Notes: generated by a model from the sequence alone, not told the origin. A DNA stretch of 64,000 nt from JBNNGK01 sp050268245 (GCF_050268245.1 NZ_JBNNGK010000002.1:124001-188000); one strand, 5' to 3'; shown: positions 49,742 through 59,904, counted from the stretch's first letter. Numbers and translations are program-made.

Positions 49742-50695
49742 ATGAGTGATAAAATTCCGGTTGGGATCAGCGCTTGCCTGTTAGGGGGCGCGGTACGTTT
49801 TGATGGCGGGCATAAACGGTTGGCATTTGCCGTGGAACAATTAGCGCCGTTCGTTCAGTTTGAAGCGATTTGCCCTGAAATGGCGATCGGTTTACCCGCG
49901 CCGCGCCCGGCGCTTCGGTTGATAAAAAAGGATCAGCGCATTGCGTTATGCAACAGCAATGACAGTTCTGTGGATGTGACTGATAAAATGCAGCAATTTT
50001 CCGCCGAGCGTGTGGCCACGTTGCAGCATCTGTGCGGTTACATCGTGTGTTCGAAATCGCCTAGCTGCGGCATGGAGCGCGTCAGAGTGTACAGTGAGAA
50101 CGGTGACGGCGCGCGCAAAAGTGGCGTTGGGCTGTTTACGGCGGAACTGATGCGCCAAATGCCGTGGTTGCCGGTAGAGGAAGATGGGCGCCTGAATGAT
50201 GCGGAATTGCGAGAGAACTTTGTCGGACGTGTGTACACGCTTTATGAGCTCAATATGCTGTGGCGTAAAGGGTTGACGCGCGGCGGTCTGATTGCTTTCC
50301 ATAGTCGTTATAAACTGTTGCTATTAGCGCATTCTCAGGCTGAATATCGTGAGCTGGGGCGCTTTGTGGCGGGTATCGACAAGTGGCAATCGTTAGAGGC
50401 TTTTGCTCAGGAATACCGTAACCGTTTGATGTCACTGTTGGCGCATAAAGCCACACGGCGTAACCACACTAACGTATTGATGCATGTACAAGGGTATTTT
50501 CGCCGACAGCTTAGCCCCGCGCAGCGGCAGGAACTGGCGCAGTTAATCGATCGCTATCGCCAAGGGGTGCAGCCGTTGCTGGCACCGATCACCCTGTTAA
50601 AACACTATATGGCAGAGTACCCCGATAGCTACCTGGCACAACAACGTTATTTTGAACCTTACCCGGAAGCGCTGCGACTGCGTTACGGCCACTGA
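49742..50695 (+). CDS. DUF523-DUF1722 fusion protein (YbgA family)
   Basis: Cytoplasmic protein of 317 residues. The N-terminal half is DUF523, starting VGISACLLGGAVRFDGGHKR with a cysteine in each of ISACLLG, EAICPEM, YIVCSKSPSCGMERV, suggestive of a metal or Fe-S site. The C-terminal half (about 190-310) is the DUF1722 domain of E. coli YbgA, with RYKLLLLAHSQAEYRELG and KHYMAEYPDSYLAQQRYFEP. It lies directly before phrB, as ybgA does in E. coli. Biochemical activity unknown; a link to light or DNA repair is suggested only by context. Confidence 0.85.
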   Translation: MSDKIPVGISACLLGGAVRFDGGHKRLAFAVEQLAPFVQFEAICPEMAIGLPAPRPALRLIKKDQRIALCNSNDSSVDVTDKMQQFSAERVATLQHLCGYIVCSKSPSCGMERVRVYSENGDGARKSGVGLFTAELMRQMPWLPVEEDGRLNDAELRENFVGRVYTLYELNMLWRKGLTRGGLIAFHSRYKLLLLAHSQAEYRELGRFVAGIDKWQSLEAFAQEYRNRLMSLLAHKATRRNHTNVLMHVQGYFRRQLSPAQRQELAQLIDRYRQGVQPLLAPITLLKHYMAEYPDSYLAQQRYFEPYPEALRLRYGH

Positions 50696-50866
50696 TCGCT
50701 GATTAAGCCATGATCGTGCTCATTGGCGTTGAGTGCGCCGACAACCCAGCGCGTAACAAGACGAACAACAACATCGCCTGCGGGGAATTAGCGTGATAAC
50801 CGCCGCAGGTATTAGCGGGCTAAGCTCGAGTTGTCTACCGCGATAGGCGTGAATTAAGGAAAGAGT

Positions 50867-52297
50867 ATGACCACTCATTTGGTCTGGTTGCGTAACGATC
50901 TACGTATCACCGATAACCAAGCGTTGCATGCCGCCTGCCGCGATCCGCAGGCCAAAGTGATGGCGGTGTTTATCGCCACGCCGCAGCAATGGCAGCAACA
51001 TCACATGGCGCCGCGCCAGGCGGCGTTTATCCATGCCACATTATTGCCACTGCAACAGGCGCTGGCTGCGCGCGGGATCGCGCTGACGGTCCACCAATGT
51101 GCTGATTTTTCCGCGTCCGTTGATTGGTTAGCCGATTTTTGCCAGCGCGCGGGTGTCGATGCGCTGTTTTATAATCGCCAGTATGAGATAAATGAACAAC
51201 AGCGCGATCGGCAACTGACGCAGCGTTTGTCAGCGTCAATCACCTGCCACGCGTTTGATGACAGCCTGTTACTGCCACCCGGTAGCGTACAAACCGGCAG
51301 TGGTGAAATGTACAAGGTCTATACACCGTTTCGTAAGGCGTTTATTCAACGTCTGACAGAAAGTGATATCCGGAGTCTGCCCGCCCCTGCCGTTCGTGAG
51401 CATGGTCCTGTGGAACTGACTGAATTGCCGACCCGATTTGATTACCCGGCGGCGGATATTGGTGATGCTTTCCCGGTCGGTGAAGAGGCTGCATTGCGCC
51501 GGTTACGCCATTTTTGCCGTGAGCAGGTACAGGATTATCATCAACAACGTGATTTCCCCGCGATTGATGGCACCAGTTGCCTGTCGCCGTATTTAGCGAT
51601 TGGCGCGCTGTCACCGCGCCAATGTGTGAATCGTCTACGCGCAGAATGCCCTGATCTATTGGAAAACCCCGATGGTGGCGCATTTTGCTGGTTAAATGAA
51701 CTGATTTGGCGCGAGTTTTATCGCCACTTGATGGTGGCCAATCCTGCATTGTGTCGGCACCGTCCGTTTATTGACTGGACGGATAAGGTAGCTTGGCGTA
51801 CCGATAGCGAAGCGTTATTGGCCTGGCAACAAGGGCGAACCGGTTATCCGATTGTTGATGCCGCGATGCGGCAATTGAATCAAACCGGCTGGATGCATAA
51901 CCGCTTGCGCATGATCAGTGCCAGTTTTTTGGTTAAGGATTTACTGATCGACTGGCGCGTGGGCGAGCAATATTTCATGTCGCAACTGTTGGACGGCGAT
52001 CTGGCCGCTAACAACGGCGGCTGGCAGTGGGCGGCTTCTACCGGTACGGATGCAGCGCCGTATTTTCGTATCTTTAACCCAACGACCCAAAGCAAACGCT
52101 TTGATCCACAAGGCACATTTATCCGTAAGTGGTTACCCGAGTTGGCGGATGTACCGGACAATGAACTTCACCACCCCCACCGTTGGGCGGAAAAACAGCA
52201 ACGCGTGATGGATTACCCCTTGCCGATTGTCGATCACCAGCAGGCTAGGCTTGCCACACTGGCAGCCTTCGAAGCGGCGAAACGCGGGGCGTGTTAA
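50867..52297 (+). CDS. phrB: Deoxyribodipyrimidine photolyase
   Basis: Repairs cyclobutane pyrimidine dimers using blue light. It has 476 residues. The N-terminal antenna-binding domain (HLVWLRNDLRITDNQALH) is followed by the C-terminal FAD domain with the signature segments GRTGYPIVDAAMRQLNQTGWMHNRLRM and LDGDLAANNGGWQWAASTGTDAAPYFRIF, and the electron-transfer tryptophans. It starts at ATG 50867 after AAGGAAAG. The YbgA-like gene is 170 bp upstream. Confidence 0.96.
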   Translation: MTTHLVWLRNDLRITDNQALHAACRDPQAKVMAVFIATPQQWQQHHMAPRQAAFIHATLLPLQQALAARGIALTVHQCADFSASVDWLADFCQRAGVDALFYNRQYEINEQQRDRQLTQRLSASITCHAFDDSLLLPPGSVQTGSGEMYKVYTPFRKAFIQRLTESDIRSLPAPAVREHGPVELTELPTRFDYPAADIGDAFPVGEEAALRRLRHFCREQVQDYHQQRDFPAIDGTSCLSPYLAIGALSPRQCVNRLRAECPDLLENPDGGAFCWLNELIWREFYRHLMVANPALCRHRPFIDWTDKVAWRTDSEALLAWQQGRTGYPIVDAAMRQLNQTGWMHNRLRMISASFLVKDLLIDWRVGEQYFMSQLLDGDLAANNGGWQWAASTGTDAAPYFRIFNPTTQSKRFDPQGTFIRKWLPELADVPDNELHHPHRWAEKQQRVMDYPLPIVDHQQARLATLAAFEAAKRGAC

Positions 52298-52319
52298 CGC
52301 GACAGCAAGGAGCAAACTT

Positions 52320-53300
52320 ATGTTGAAGAAGGTACTGGCTGTTTGCCTCAGCGGCTATTCAGCGTTGGCGCTGGCAGGGTTCGATGTGGTTGCGCTGGGG
52401 GTAGAGGGGGGCGTCAGTGATGGTAATATGACGTCATACCTGATCCGCGGTGACAATCAAACGCAGTATGTGGCGCTGGATGCTGGTTCACTGATGCCAG
52501 GCATCGCCAAGGGATTGGAAAAGGGCAGTTTTCCGCAGGTGACATCGGAACTCGCAGCACCCCTGACGCCGCAGGGATACATTTTTCGTCGCCTGATTGG
52601 CAGCTACTTTATTAGTCATGCTCATCTCGACCATGTGGCGGGGTTGATTATCGGCTCGCCTGAAGATGATAAAAAAACCATTTATACGGCCACTGACACC
52701 GTATTGACGTTGCGTAACCATTATTTTAACTGGCGAGCCTGGCCTAATTTCACCGATTCAGGCAATGGTACGCGTCTGGGAACCTATCGCTTACAGCCAG
52801 TACGTGAACAACAACGCTTCACCTTCGGTACCACCGGGTTAAGCGGCGTGTTGTTCCCGCTTAGCCATAATCGCTATCCCTCTTCGATGGTGCTGCTGTC
52901 TGACCGCCGGGGTTCTTTTGCCTATTTTGGCGATACCGGGCCGGATGCGGTTGAACAGTCGCGTCATTTGGACACCATTTGGCGCACATTAGGCCCGTTA
53001 ATCGAGCAGAAAACATTAAAGGGAATGATTATCGAAACATCCTATCCGAATGGCGTAGCGGATAAAAAGTTACACGGCCATTTGACACCAGAATGGTTGT
53101 TAAAGGAGCTGAAAAACCTGCAAAAATACAGCGGTGGTGAAGGCTCGCTAAAAGACTTACCGGTGGTCATTAGCCATATTAAACCGAGCTTGAAGCAGGG
53201 CGAGCAGGTACGGACGATGATTAAACAACAGTTGGAACAGGGCAACGATCTTGGCGTTAAATTTATCCTGATGGAACAAGGCGATCGGCAACAGTTTTGA
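52320..53300 (+). CDS. Exported class II 3',5'-cyclic-AMP phosphodiesterase
   Basis: Metallo-beta-lactamase-fold enzyme of the class II cyclic-nucleotide phosphodiesterase family (PDEase_II). It has 326 residues and a probable signal peptide MLKKVLAVCLSGYSALALAG. The metal site is SHAHLDHVAG with H100, H102, D104 and H105. Other family segments are FPLSHNRYPSSMVLLSDR, FAYFGDTGPDAVE, IIETSYPNGVADKKLHGHLTP and ISHIKPS. The ATG at 52320 follows AAGGAGC. It begins 22 bp after phrB and may be co-transcribed. E. coli has no equivalent at this site. A periplasmic location would let it degrade extracellular rather than signalling cAMP. Confidence 0.85.
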   Translation: MLKKVLAVCLSGYSALALAGFDVVALGVEGGVSDGNMTSYLIRGDNQTQYVALDAGSLMPGIAKGLEKGSFPQVTSELAAPLTPQGYIFRRLIGSYFISHAHLDHVAGLIIGSPEDDKKTIYTATDTVLTLRNHYFNWRAWPNFTDSGNGTRLGTYRLQPVREQQRFTFGTTGLSGVLFPLSHNRYPSSMVLLSDRRGSFAYFGDTGPDAVEQSRHLDTIWRTLGPLIEQKTLKGMIIETSYPNGVADKKLHGHLTPEWLLKELKNLQKYSGGEGSLKDLPVVISHIKPSLKQGEQVRTMIKQQLEQGNDLGVKFILMEQGDRQQF

Positions 53301-53411
53301 ATTTCCCTGCGCTGGCGTGGCGAAAGATTGCAGGCAGGCAGAGAGTGCGTTGCTATGCCGAAAGCAAGCAGATAAATAACAATGAATACACTATGTTGAA
53401 AAGAGAAAGGT

Positions 53412-54155
53412 ATGCGTAATTTTGAATTGGAAACCGTGATTAACAACGAGCTCAACTGTGCGGCATTTCAGGATTATGCGCCGAATGGTTTGCAGGTTGA
53501 AGGGCGGCAGGACGTGCAGCGTATTGTCACGGGCGTCACCGCGTGCCAGGCGTTACTGGATGCGGCTGTTGAACAACAGGCGGATGCCATCGTGGTGCAT
53601 CACGGCTATTTTTGGAAAAACGAAGCGCCGGTGGTTCGTGGCATGAAGCGCAACCGTTTAAAAACGTTGCTGAGCCACGATATTAATCTGTATGGCTATC
53701 ATCTGCCGCTGGATGCGCATCCGGTATTGGGCAATAACGCCCAACTCGCGCGCCTGTTGGATATTCGGGTTATGGGCGACGTCGAGCCGCTGGTGCCATT
53801 CGGCGAGTTTGAACAACCGCTAAGCGGTGAGCAGTTAACGCAGCGGATCGAAAAACAATTGGGGCGTGCGGTACTACATTGTGGTGATAATGCGCCTGCA
53901 CAGATTCGCCGCATTGCTTGGTGTAGCGGTGGTGGTCAAGGTTTTATCGACAACGCGGCGCGCTTTGGTGTTGACGCCTTTATTAGCGGTGAGGTTTCGG
54001 AGCAAACCATCCACACGGCACGAGAAATGGGGGTACATTTCTTTGCTGCCGGCCACCACGCAACCGAACGCGGAGGGGTCAAAGCCCTGGGTGAATGGTT
54101 AGCACAACATCACGGTTTTGATGTGACCTTCATTGATATCCCTAATCCTGCCTGA
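53412..54155 (+). CDS. ybgI: YbgI, Nif3/DUF34 family metal-binding protein
   Basis: Conserved protein of 247 residues forming toroidal hexamers with a di-metal centre; often described as a GTP cyclohydrolase I type 2 homologue, real role unsettled. Metal ligands lie in VVHHGYFWK, the aspartate of LYGYHLPLDAHP, and AAGHHATERGG with the following glutamate. The start is ATG 53412 after GAGAAAGG. As in E. coli, it stands immediately upstream of pxpBCA. Confidence 0.93.
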   Translation: MRNFELETVINNELNCAAFQDYAPNGLQVEGRQDVQRIVTGVTACQALLDAAVEQQADAIVVHHGYFWKNEAPVVRGMKRNRLKTLLSHDINLYGYHLPLDAHPVLGNNAQLARLLDIRVMGDVEPLVPFGEFEQPLSGEQLTQRIEKQLGRAVLHCGDNAPAQIRRIAWCSGGGQGFIDNAARFGVDAFISGEVSEQTIHTAREMGVHFFAAGHHATERGGVKALGEWLAQHHGFDVTFIDIPNPA

Positions 54156-54163
54156 TTTCTACC

Positions 54164-54190
54164 TGATGGGTTCAGCGATCTGAACCCATT
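54164..54190 (+). terminator. Hairpin terminator after ybgI
   Basis: ATGGGTTCAG pairs perfectly with CTGAACCCAT around CGAT, 10 bp after the ybgI stop. The following TCATTCTCTGCTTTTCC is only moderately T-rich. It separates ybgI from the pxp operon. Confidence 0.6.
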
Positions 54191-54262
54191 CATTCTCTGC
54201 TTTTCCTTATCATTTGCGCTGTTTTAATCGGGTAATCCCTTCTTTTATCGACGGTTGTGTTA

Positions 54263-54291
54263 TTGACAGCTGGCGATTGCTCGCGCATAAC
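54263..54291 (+). promoter_or_regulatory. Candidate promoter of the pxp operon
   Basis: A perfect -35 TTGACA (54263-54268), a 17-bp spacer, and CATAAC (54286-54291) as a partial -10 lie 37 bp before pxpB. Confidence 0.5.
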
Positions 54292-54327
54292 TGATACGTT
54301 TTACAAATAATAATAAGGAGGTTAAGA

Positions 54328-54984
54328 GTGCAACGAGCACGTTATTACCTATTGGGTGAAAGAGCTGTGGTGCTTGAATTGACACCGCCAGTGACGCTGT
54401 TCAGCCAGCAGCGCATCTGGGCGCTGGCTGAAAAACTCAATCATCATCCACAGGTACAGGAAGTCGTGCCGGGTATGAATAACCTGACGTTATTGCTACA
54501 TACGCCGCAGGCTGACAGCGAGTTGATGCTGGAACAACTGCAACAGGGGTGGGAAAGCAATGAAACGCGCATACCGGAATCACGCGCGGTCGCGATTCCA
54601 GTGATTTACGGCGGGGAGCAGGGGCCCGATCTGGCGGAAGTGGCCCGACATAGCGGAATGACGCCGCAGCAGGTGGTCGCGTGCCACGCTTCCGTCGATT
54701 ACGTGGTGTATTTTCTCGGTTTCCAACCTGGCTTTTCTTATCTGGGCGGTATGCCGGAGGCGCTCACTATTCCACGCCGCGCTGAACCGCGATTGTCGGT
54801 GGCTGCCGGTACGGTAGGGATTGGGGGCAGCCAAACCGGCATTTATCCGCTGACTACGCCGGGCGGCTGGCAACTGATTGGCCGCACACCGTTGGCACTA
54901 TTCAATCCGCAAGCCACGCCACCGACGACGTTGCGCCCCGGCGATAACGTTCGCTTTATTCCGCAGAAGGAGGGCGTATGTTGA
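54328..54984 (+). CDS. pxpB: 5-oxoprolinase subunit PxpB
   Basis: Part of the ATP-dependent 5-oxoprolinase PxpABC that converts 5-oxoproline to glutamate. It has 218 residues of the carboxyltransferase/allophanate hydrolase subunit 1 type, with the family signature [24 protein letters not shown] near residues 130-151 and GSVGIGG-type [13 protein letters not shown]. The start is a GTG with AAGGAGG upstream. It overlaps pxpC by 7 bp. Confidence 0.95.
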   Translation: MQRARYYLLGERAVVLELTPPVTLFSQQRIWALAEKLNHHPQVQEVVPGMNNLTLLLHTPQADSELMLEQLQQGWESNETRIPESRAVAIPVIYGGEQGPDLAEVARHSGMTPQQVVACHASVDYVVYFLGFQPGFSYLGGMPEALTIPRRAEPRLSVAAGTVGIGGSQTGIYPLTTPGGWQLIGRTPLALFNPQATPPTTLRPGDNVRFIPQKEGVC

Positions 54985-55910
54985 ATATTTTACGCGCTGG
55001 AATCTACACCACGGTACAGGATCTGGGCCGTAACGGTTTTCGTCAGTTAGGCGTCAGTCAGGGCGGCGCGTTGGACGTACCCGCGCTTAAGATTGCCAAT
55101 CTGCTGGTAGGTAATACGCCAGAAGCCGCCGGGCTGGAAATTACCCTCGGTCAGTTCAGTGCCGAATTCACTCAGGCAGGATGGATAGCGCTGACCGGTG
55201 CCGGTTGTGATGCACAGCTCGATGGTAAACCGCTGTGGACCGGCTGGCGTTATCCGGTGAAATCAGGGCAACAGTTGGTGTTGAATCTGCCGAAACACGG
55301 TATGCGCAGTTATCTGGCGATTGCTGGTGGTATTGCCGTTCCCGAGATCCTCCACTCGCGTAGCACCGATCTGAAAGCGGGTTTTGGTGGTTTGCAAGGG
55401 CGTCAGATTAAGGATGGCGATAGCCTGCCGCTGGGTAGGAATGCCACCTCCCCGACGCAAATTGCTGGGGTAAAACAGTTGCTGTTTAACAATCGCATTC
55501 GGGCATTACCGGGGCCAGAATACGATGAGTTTTCACCGGAATCACAGGATAATTTTTGGCGTAGTGCGTGGCAACTCAGCCCGCAAAGTAATCGTATGGG
55601 CTATCGCCTGCAGGGTAATCTGCCGCTGGTGCGTACCACTGACCGCGAAATGTTGTCACACGGTCTATTGCCTGGCGTCGTACAAGTACCGCCGAACGGG
55701 CAGCCGATAGTGCTCATGGCGGACGCACAGACCACCGGCGGTTATCCGCGCATCGCCTGCGTGATCGAAGCCGATCTCTATCATTTGGCGCAGATCCGCT
55801 TGGGCGAACCGATTCATTTCGTGGCGTGTACCGTGGCGCAGGCACAACGTGCTAAGGCCGAACAGGATCGCTTTATCCAACAAATTGACTGGGGGTTAAA
55901 TGATCGTTGA
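54978..55910 (+). CDS. pxpC: 5-oxoprolinase subunit PxpC
   Basis: Subunit 2 of the biotin-independent carboxyltransferase-like pair; forms 5-oxoprolinase with PxpA and PxpB. It has 310 residues. Family segments are [22 protein letters not shown] near 13-34, the [10 protein letters not shown] region, and [10 protein letters not shown]. It overlaps pxpB by 7 bp (start preceded by AAGGAGGG) and pxpA by 11 bp, so the three are translated together. Confidence 0.95.
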   Translation: MLNILRAGIYTTVQDLGRNGFRQLGVSQGGALDVPALKIANLLVGNTPEAAGLEITLGQFSAEFTQAGWIALTGAGCDAQLDGKPLWTGWRYPVKSGQQLVLNLPKHGMRSYLAIAGGIAVPEILHSRSTDLKAGFGGLQGRQIKDGDSLPLGRNATSPTQIAGVKQLLFNNRIRALPGPEYDEFSPESQDNFWRSAWQLSPQSNRMGYRLQGNLPLVRTTDREMLSHGLLPGVVQVPPNGQPIVLMADAQTTGGYPRIACVIEADLYHLAQIRLGEPIHFVACTVAQAQRAKAEQDRFIQQIDWGLNDR

Positions 55911-56637
55911 TCTCAATGCCGATCTGGGCGAGGGCGGCATGAACGATCGGGCGCTGCTTAAACTGGTCAGCTCTGCGAACATCGCCTGCGGATTTCATGC
56001 CGGGGATGCGCAAACCATGCGCCAGTCAGTGCGCTGGGCTTTGCAATACGGTGTTGCGATTGGTGCTCATCCCAGTTTTCCCGATCGGCAAAACTTTGGT
56101 CGCACGCGGATGCAGTTACCGCCGGAAACGGTGTATGCACAAGTGGTATATCAACTTGGTGCGCTGGCAGCTATCGCCCGTGCTGAGGGGGGCGTGATGG
56201 TACACGTCAAACCGCATGGCATGTTGTATAACCAGGCGGCACAAGAGCCCGCATTGGCGGAAGCGATTGCTCAGGCGGTATGGGCCGTGGATCCGGCATT
56301 GCGATTGGTCGGCTTGGCAGGCAGTGAACTGATTCGCGCGGGAGAAAAGCGCGGGTTGGCGACACGCCAGGAAGTCTTCGCCGATCGCGGTTACCAGGCT
56401 GATGGCAGCTTAGTGCCGCGGGGAATGCCCGGTGCGCTGATCGAAGACGATGAGCAAGCGTTGCAACAAACGCTGGACATGGTGCGCCATCATCGGGTGC
56501 GCAGCGTGGAAGGCAACTGGGCCGCCGTTCAGGCCGAAACCGTCTGCTTACACGGCGATGGTGAACACGCGCTGGACTATGCGCAAAAACTGCGTGACAG
56601 CTTTAAAAAATACAATATTAGCGTCAGCGCAGAATAA
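55900..56637 (+). CDS. pxpA: 5-oxoprolinase subunit PxpA (LamB/YcsF family)
   Basis: Catalytic LamB/YcsF-family subunit of 5-oxoprolinase, 245 residues. It starts [16 protein letters not shown]. Conserved segments are [10 protein letters not shown] near residue 28, [27 protein letters not shown], and [17 protein letters not shown], all typical of the family metal and substrate site. It follows pxpC with an 11-bp overlap and precedes the DUF969 gene by 46 bp. Confidence 0.96.
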   Translation: MIVDLNADLGEGGMNDRALLKLVSSANIACGFHAGDAQTMRQSVRWALQYGVAIGAHPSFPDRQNFGRTRMQLPPETVYAQVVYQLGALAAIARAEGGVMVHVKPHGMLYNQAAQEPALAEAIAQAVWAVDPALRLVGLAGSELIRAGEKRGLATRQEVFADRGYQADGSLVPRGMPGALIEDDEQALQQTLDMVRHHRVRSVEGNWAAVQAETVCLHGDGEHALDYAQKLRDSFKKYNISVSAE

Positions 56638-56683
56638 AACATCAAACACAACATCACTGATAACGACAAAATGGGAAAACACT

Positions 56684-57415
56684 ATGGATCAGGCTGTGAA
56701 TCTTTGGCCACTGATGGGGATTGCTGCCATCGTGGTTGGCTTTATTTTACGTTTTAACCCCGTGCTGGTGGTCATTGTCGCGGGTATTATCACTGGGGTG
56801 GCGGCCTTAATGCCATTGGCGCAGATTCTGGAAAAGTTGGGTGAAGGTTTTCTGAATACGCGTAATCTGCCGTTGATTTTGTTGTTGCCACTGGCGGTCA
56901 TCGGCCTGCTTGAGCGTCATGGGCTGAAAGAACGTGCGCAAGCGTGGATTGCGAAAATTAAAAGTGCCACCGCCGGGCGGTTATTGATTGTTTATTTATT
57001 CGTGCGTGAAATCACGGCGGCAATGGGGCTAACCAGCTTGGGTGGACACCCTCAAATGGTTCGGCCATTGCTGGCGCCGATGGCTGAGGGCGCGACGGAA
57101 AGCCGTTATGGCGAACTCCCCGAACGGGTGCGCTACCGGCTGCGAGCCATGTCGGCGGCGACCGATAACGTTGGGTTGTTCTTCGGCGAGGATATTTTCG
57201 TGGCGTTTGGTGCCATTATCTTTATGCATAACTTTATGCTGGAGTCGGGAGGTATTCAGACCGAACCGTTACACATTGCGCTGTGGGGCATTCCAACGGC
57301 GATTTTCGCTTTCCTGATCCATGCATTCCGTCTTTATCGGATGGATAAACAACTGAGCGCTGAACTGGCACAGCTTAATCAAGCGGCGTTGGTAGCCAAA
57401 GGGGAGGCATCATGA
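56684..57415 (+). CDS. DUF969 membrane protein (probable 5-oxoproline transporter part)
   Basis: Inner-membrane protein of 243 residues with about five to six hydrophobic segments, starting MDQAVNLWPLMGIAAIVVGF. DUF969 segments include ATDNVGLFFGEDIFVAFGA and REITAAMGLTSLGGHPQMVR. The start at 56684 is chosen over a longer frame that runs inside pxpA. It overlaps the DUF979 gene by 4 bp (ATGA). In many genomes this pair accompanies pxp and pcp genes, so uptake of pyroglutamate or pyroglutamyl peptides is inferred. Confidence 0.85.
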   Translation: MDQAVNLWPLMGIAAIVVGFILRFNPVLVVIVAGIITGVAALMPLAQILEKLGEGFLNTRNLPLILLLPLAVIGLLERHGLKERAQAWIAKIKSATAGRLLIVYLFVREITAAMGLTSLGGHPQMVRPLLAPMAEGATESRYGELPERVRYRLRAMSAATDNVGLFFGEDIFVAFGAIIFMHNFMLESGGIQTEPLHIALWGIPTAIFAFLIHAFRLYRMDKQLSAELAQLNQAALVAKGEAS

Positions 57416-58419
57416 ACTTCCAACAGCAATATCTGTATTGGCTGGCCGGCGGGGTACTGCTGATTGTGGCGATGATGTCACTGCGCGATCGTAGTAACCC
57501 ACGGCGTTTTACCACGGGATTATTCTGGGGATTGTACGGGCTGGTGTTTCTGGTGGGGGAGTGGACTTACCGCCTGTTCGGGAGTGGGCCTGAAGCCGCG
57601 CAGAAATTACACATCACCATTGGTGGCTTAGTGGTAGTGATGGCGTTGATCGCCGGTTTTGGCGGCGTAAGGCTCGGTAGTTATCACCAGCGTTCACCGC
57701 AAGAGCGAGAAGCCAGCGCTAAGCGGTTGGGTAATCGGCTGTTTATTCCTGCTCTGCTGATTCCATTGGTGACGGTCGTTGGTGTATTGCTATTTAACAA
57801 TATTCCGGCGTTGCAACACGCGGTGTTTGGCCCGGGGAATCATGCCACGCTGATCACGTTATTCTCCATGGCGTTGGGAGTCGTACTTGGCGGTATTGTC
57901 GCGGTGAAAATGACCGGTGAGACCGTCGCGCAGCCGCTACAAGAAGCGCGCCGCCTGCTGGATTCGATCGGATGGGCGTTTATTCTGCCGCAGATTCTGG
58001 CCACATTAGGCCTCTTGTTTACCGTGGCCGGCGTCGGCACGGCGATTTCCCATCTGACACAGGAATATCTGGCGGTCGATAATCGTTTTATTGCGGTAGC
58101 GGTCTATGCGGTGGGGATGGCGGTGTTAACGATGATAATGGGGAACGCGTTTGCTGCGTTTCCAATCGTCACGGCTGGCATTGGCATTCCTATTCTGGTG
58201 TTGCAGCATGGCGGTAACCCAGCGGTGATGGCGGCGATTGGCATGTTTTCAGGCTATTGCGGTACGCTAATGACGCCGATGGCGGCTAACTTTAACATTG
58301 TACCGGCAGCCTTATTGGCACTGCCGGATAAAAATGCGGTCATCAAGGCGCAGATTCCGACCGGCATCTTGTTGTTGCTGGTTAACGTCTTTTTGCTGTA
58401 TTTCTTGATGTTCCTCTAG
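57412..58419 (+). CDS. DUF979 membrane protein (probable 5-oxoproline transporter part)
   Basis: Inner-membrane protein of 335 residues with about nine hydrophobic segments. Conserved DUF979 pieces are [17 protein letters not shown] and [21 protein letters not shown]. It partners the DUF969 protein, whose gene it overlaps by 4 bp, and is followed 8 bp later by pcp. The gene order pxpBCA-DUF969-DUF979-pcp points to transport of the PxpABC substrate. No direct functional evidence is visible. Confidence 0.85.
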   Translation: MNFQQQYLYWLAGGVLLIVAMMSLRDRSNPRRFTTGLFWGLYGLVFLVGEWTYRLFGSGPEAAQKLHITIGGLVVVMALIAGFGGVRLGSYHQRSPQEREASAKRLGNRLFIPALLIPLVTVVGVLLFNNIPALQHAVFGPGNHATLITLFSMALGVVLGGIVAVKMTGETVAQPLQEARRLLDSIGWAFILPQILATLGLLFTVAGVGTAISHLTQEYLAVDNRFIAVAVYAVGMAVLTMIMGNAFAAFPIVTAGIGIPILVLQHGGNPAVMAAIGMFSGYCGTLMTPMAANFNIVPAALLALPDKNAVIKAQIPTGILLLLVNVFLLYFLMFL

Positions 58420-58427
58420 GAGAACGC

Positions 58428-59072
58428 ATGCAAAAAGTATTAATCACCGGTTTTGAACCCTTTGATGGTGAGCATGTTAATCCTTCATGGGAAGTGGTTC
58501 GGCAATTAAATGATATGCAGTTGGCTGGCGTGCACGTGGTTGCACGCCAATTGCCATGCGTATTCGGTGAGGCACTAACGGTGTTAAACGCCGCCATTGA
58601 TGACGTTGATCCGATCATGGTGCTGTCGATCGGCCAAGCCGGAGGGCGCAGCGATATTTCATTGGAACGGGTAGCCATTAATATTGATGATGCGCGTATT
58701 CCTGATAATCAAAGCCAGCAGCCGATCGATGAGCCGATTGTCAGCGGTGGCCCGGCGGCATACTTCAGTACCCTTCCGATTAAAGCGATGGTGTCAGCGA
58801 TGCGCGAAGCGGGGATCCCTGCATCGGTATCGCAAACCGCGGGTACCTTTGTTTGCAATCATGTGATGTACGGATTGCTGCACCGTTTATGTGAGCGCCC
58901 CGAAATCAAAGGGGGGTTTATGCATATTCCCTATCTGCCAGAACAGGCAGCGGCGCATCCGGGTTCGCCAAGTATGGCCGCCAGCACCGTATTGTTTGCC
59001 TTAGAATTGGCGATTTCAGTTGCGTTGCAGATGGAGCACGATTTGAAAGTCGTCGGTGGCGCGACACATTAA
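58428..59072 (+). CDS. pcp: Pyrrolidone-carboxylate peptidase (pyroglutamyl peptidase I)
   Basis: Cysteine peptidase C15 that removes N-terminal pyroglutamate from peptides. It has 214 residues. It starts with the family [15 protein letters not shown]. The catalytic glutamate lies in [13 protein letters not shown] near residue 80, the cysteine in [13 protein letters not shown] near 144, and the histidine in [10 protein letters not shown] near 166. It lies in the pxp/DUF969/DUF979 operon, 8 bp after DUF979. The released 5-oxoproline is the substrate of PxpABC. Confidence 0.96.
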   Translation: MQKVLITGFEPFDGEHVNPSWEVVRQLNDMQLAGVHVVARQLPCVFGEALTVLNAAIDDVDPIMVLSIGQAGGRSDISLERVAINIDDARIPDNQSQQPIDEPIVSGGPAAYFSTLPIKAMVSAMREAGIPASVSQTAGTFVCNHVMYGLLHRLCERPEIKGGFMHIPYLPEQAAAHPGSPSMAASTVLFALELAISVALQMEHDLKVVGGATH

Positions 59073-59096
59073 GCCGAGAATTAAGGAGTTGTACTT

Positions 59097-59888
59097 ATGC
59101 CGGAAGGACCGGAGATTCGGCGGGCGGCAGATAAATTAGTCGCGGCGGTGTTGGCGCAGCCGCTCACTGATGTCTGGTTCGCTTTTCCGCAGTTAAAACA
59201 CTATCAGGCAGAATTGGTTGGTGAGCGCATTATCGCCATTGAGCCGCGGGGCAAAGCCTTATTGACTCATTTTTCCAACGGCTTAACGTTGTACAGCCAT
59301 AATCAACTGTACGGCGTGTGGAAAGTGGCCAAGTCTGGAGAAACACCGGATACCAAGCGTGATTTACGCGTTAGGTTGCAAACCGCAGAGCAGGCGATTT
59401 TGCTGTATAGCGCATCCGATATTACGGTGGCTCCGCGTGAAGAAATCGAGCAGCACCCGTTTCTCAAACGCATTGGCCCAGACGTGTTGGATAGTGAGTT
59501 GACTGAGCAACAGGTGGCGCAACGTTTATTGTCTCCGGCATTTTGCCGACGACAATTGGGCGGAATGCTGCTCGATCAGGCGTTTCTGGCCGGGTTGGGC
59601 AATTATCTGCGTGCGGAAATTTTGTGGCAGGCGCAGCTGGCACCGCGACATAAACCACATGATTTGACGGCCGATGCCGTGCAACGATTGGCACAGGCAC
59701 TATTGGAAATACCGAGGTTGTCTTATCAGACGCGGGGGCGAGTGAATGATGATGTGCATCATGGCGCGCTGTTTCGCTTTAACGTGTTCCACCGTAGCGG
59801 CGAGCCATGCCTGCGCTGTGGTGCGATGATCGAAAAAACCACGCTGTCTTCACGGCCGTTTTATTGGTGCCCGGTGTGTCAGCAGTAG
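59097..59888 (+). CDS. nei: Endonuclease VIII (DNA glycosylase/AP lyase)
   Basis: Base-excision repair enzyme for oxidised pyrimidines. It has 263 residues. The catalytic N-terminus is [14 protein letters not shown] (P2 Schiff-base nucleophile, E3). The H2TH region contains [15 protein letters not shown], and the zinc finger at the C-terminus has CLRCG and YWCPVCQQ. It begins 24 bp after pcp with AAGGAGT upstream, so it may be read from the same transcript. The pxp-nei neighbourhood is also seen in E. coli. Confidence 0.96.
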   Translation: MPEGPEIRRAADKLVAAVLAQPLTDVWFAFPQLKHYQAELVGERIIAIEPRGKALLTHFSNGLTLYSHNQLYGVWKVAKSGETPDTKRDLRVRLQTAEQAILLYSASDITVAPREEIEQHPFLKRIGPDVLDSELTEQQVAQRLLSPAFCRRQLGGMLLDQAFLAGLGNYLRAEILWQAQLAPRHKPHDLTADAVQRLAQALLEIPRLSYQTRGRVNDDVHHGALFRFNVFHRSGEPCLRCGAMIEKTTLSSRPFYWCPVCQQ

Positions 59889-59904
59889 GCGCGACGTTAG
59901 CAAT

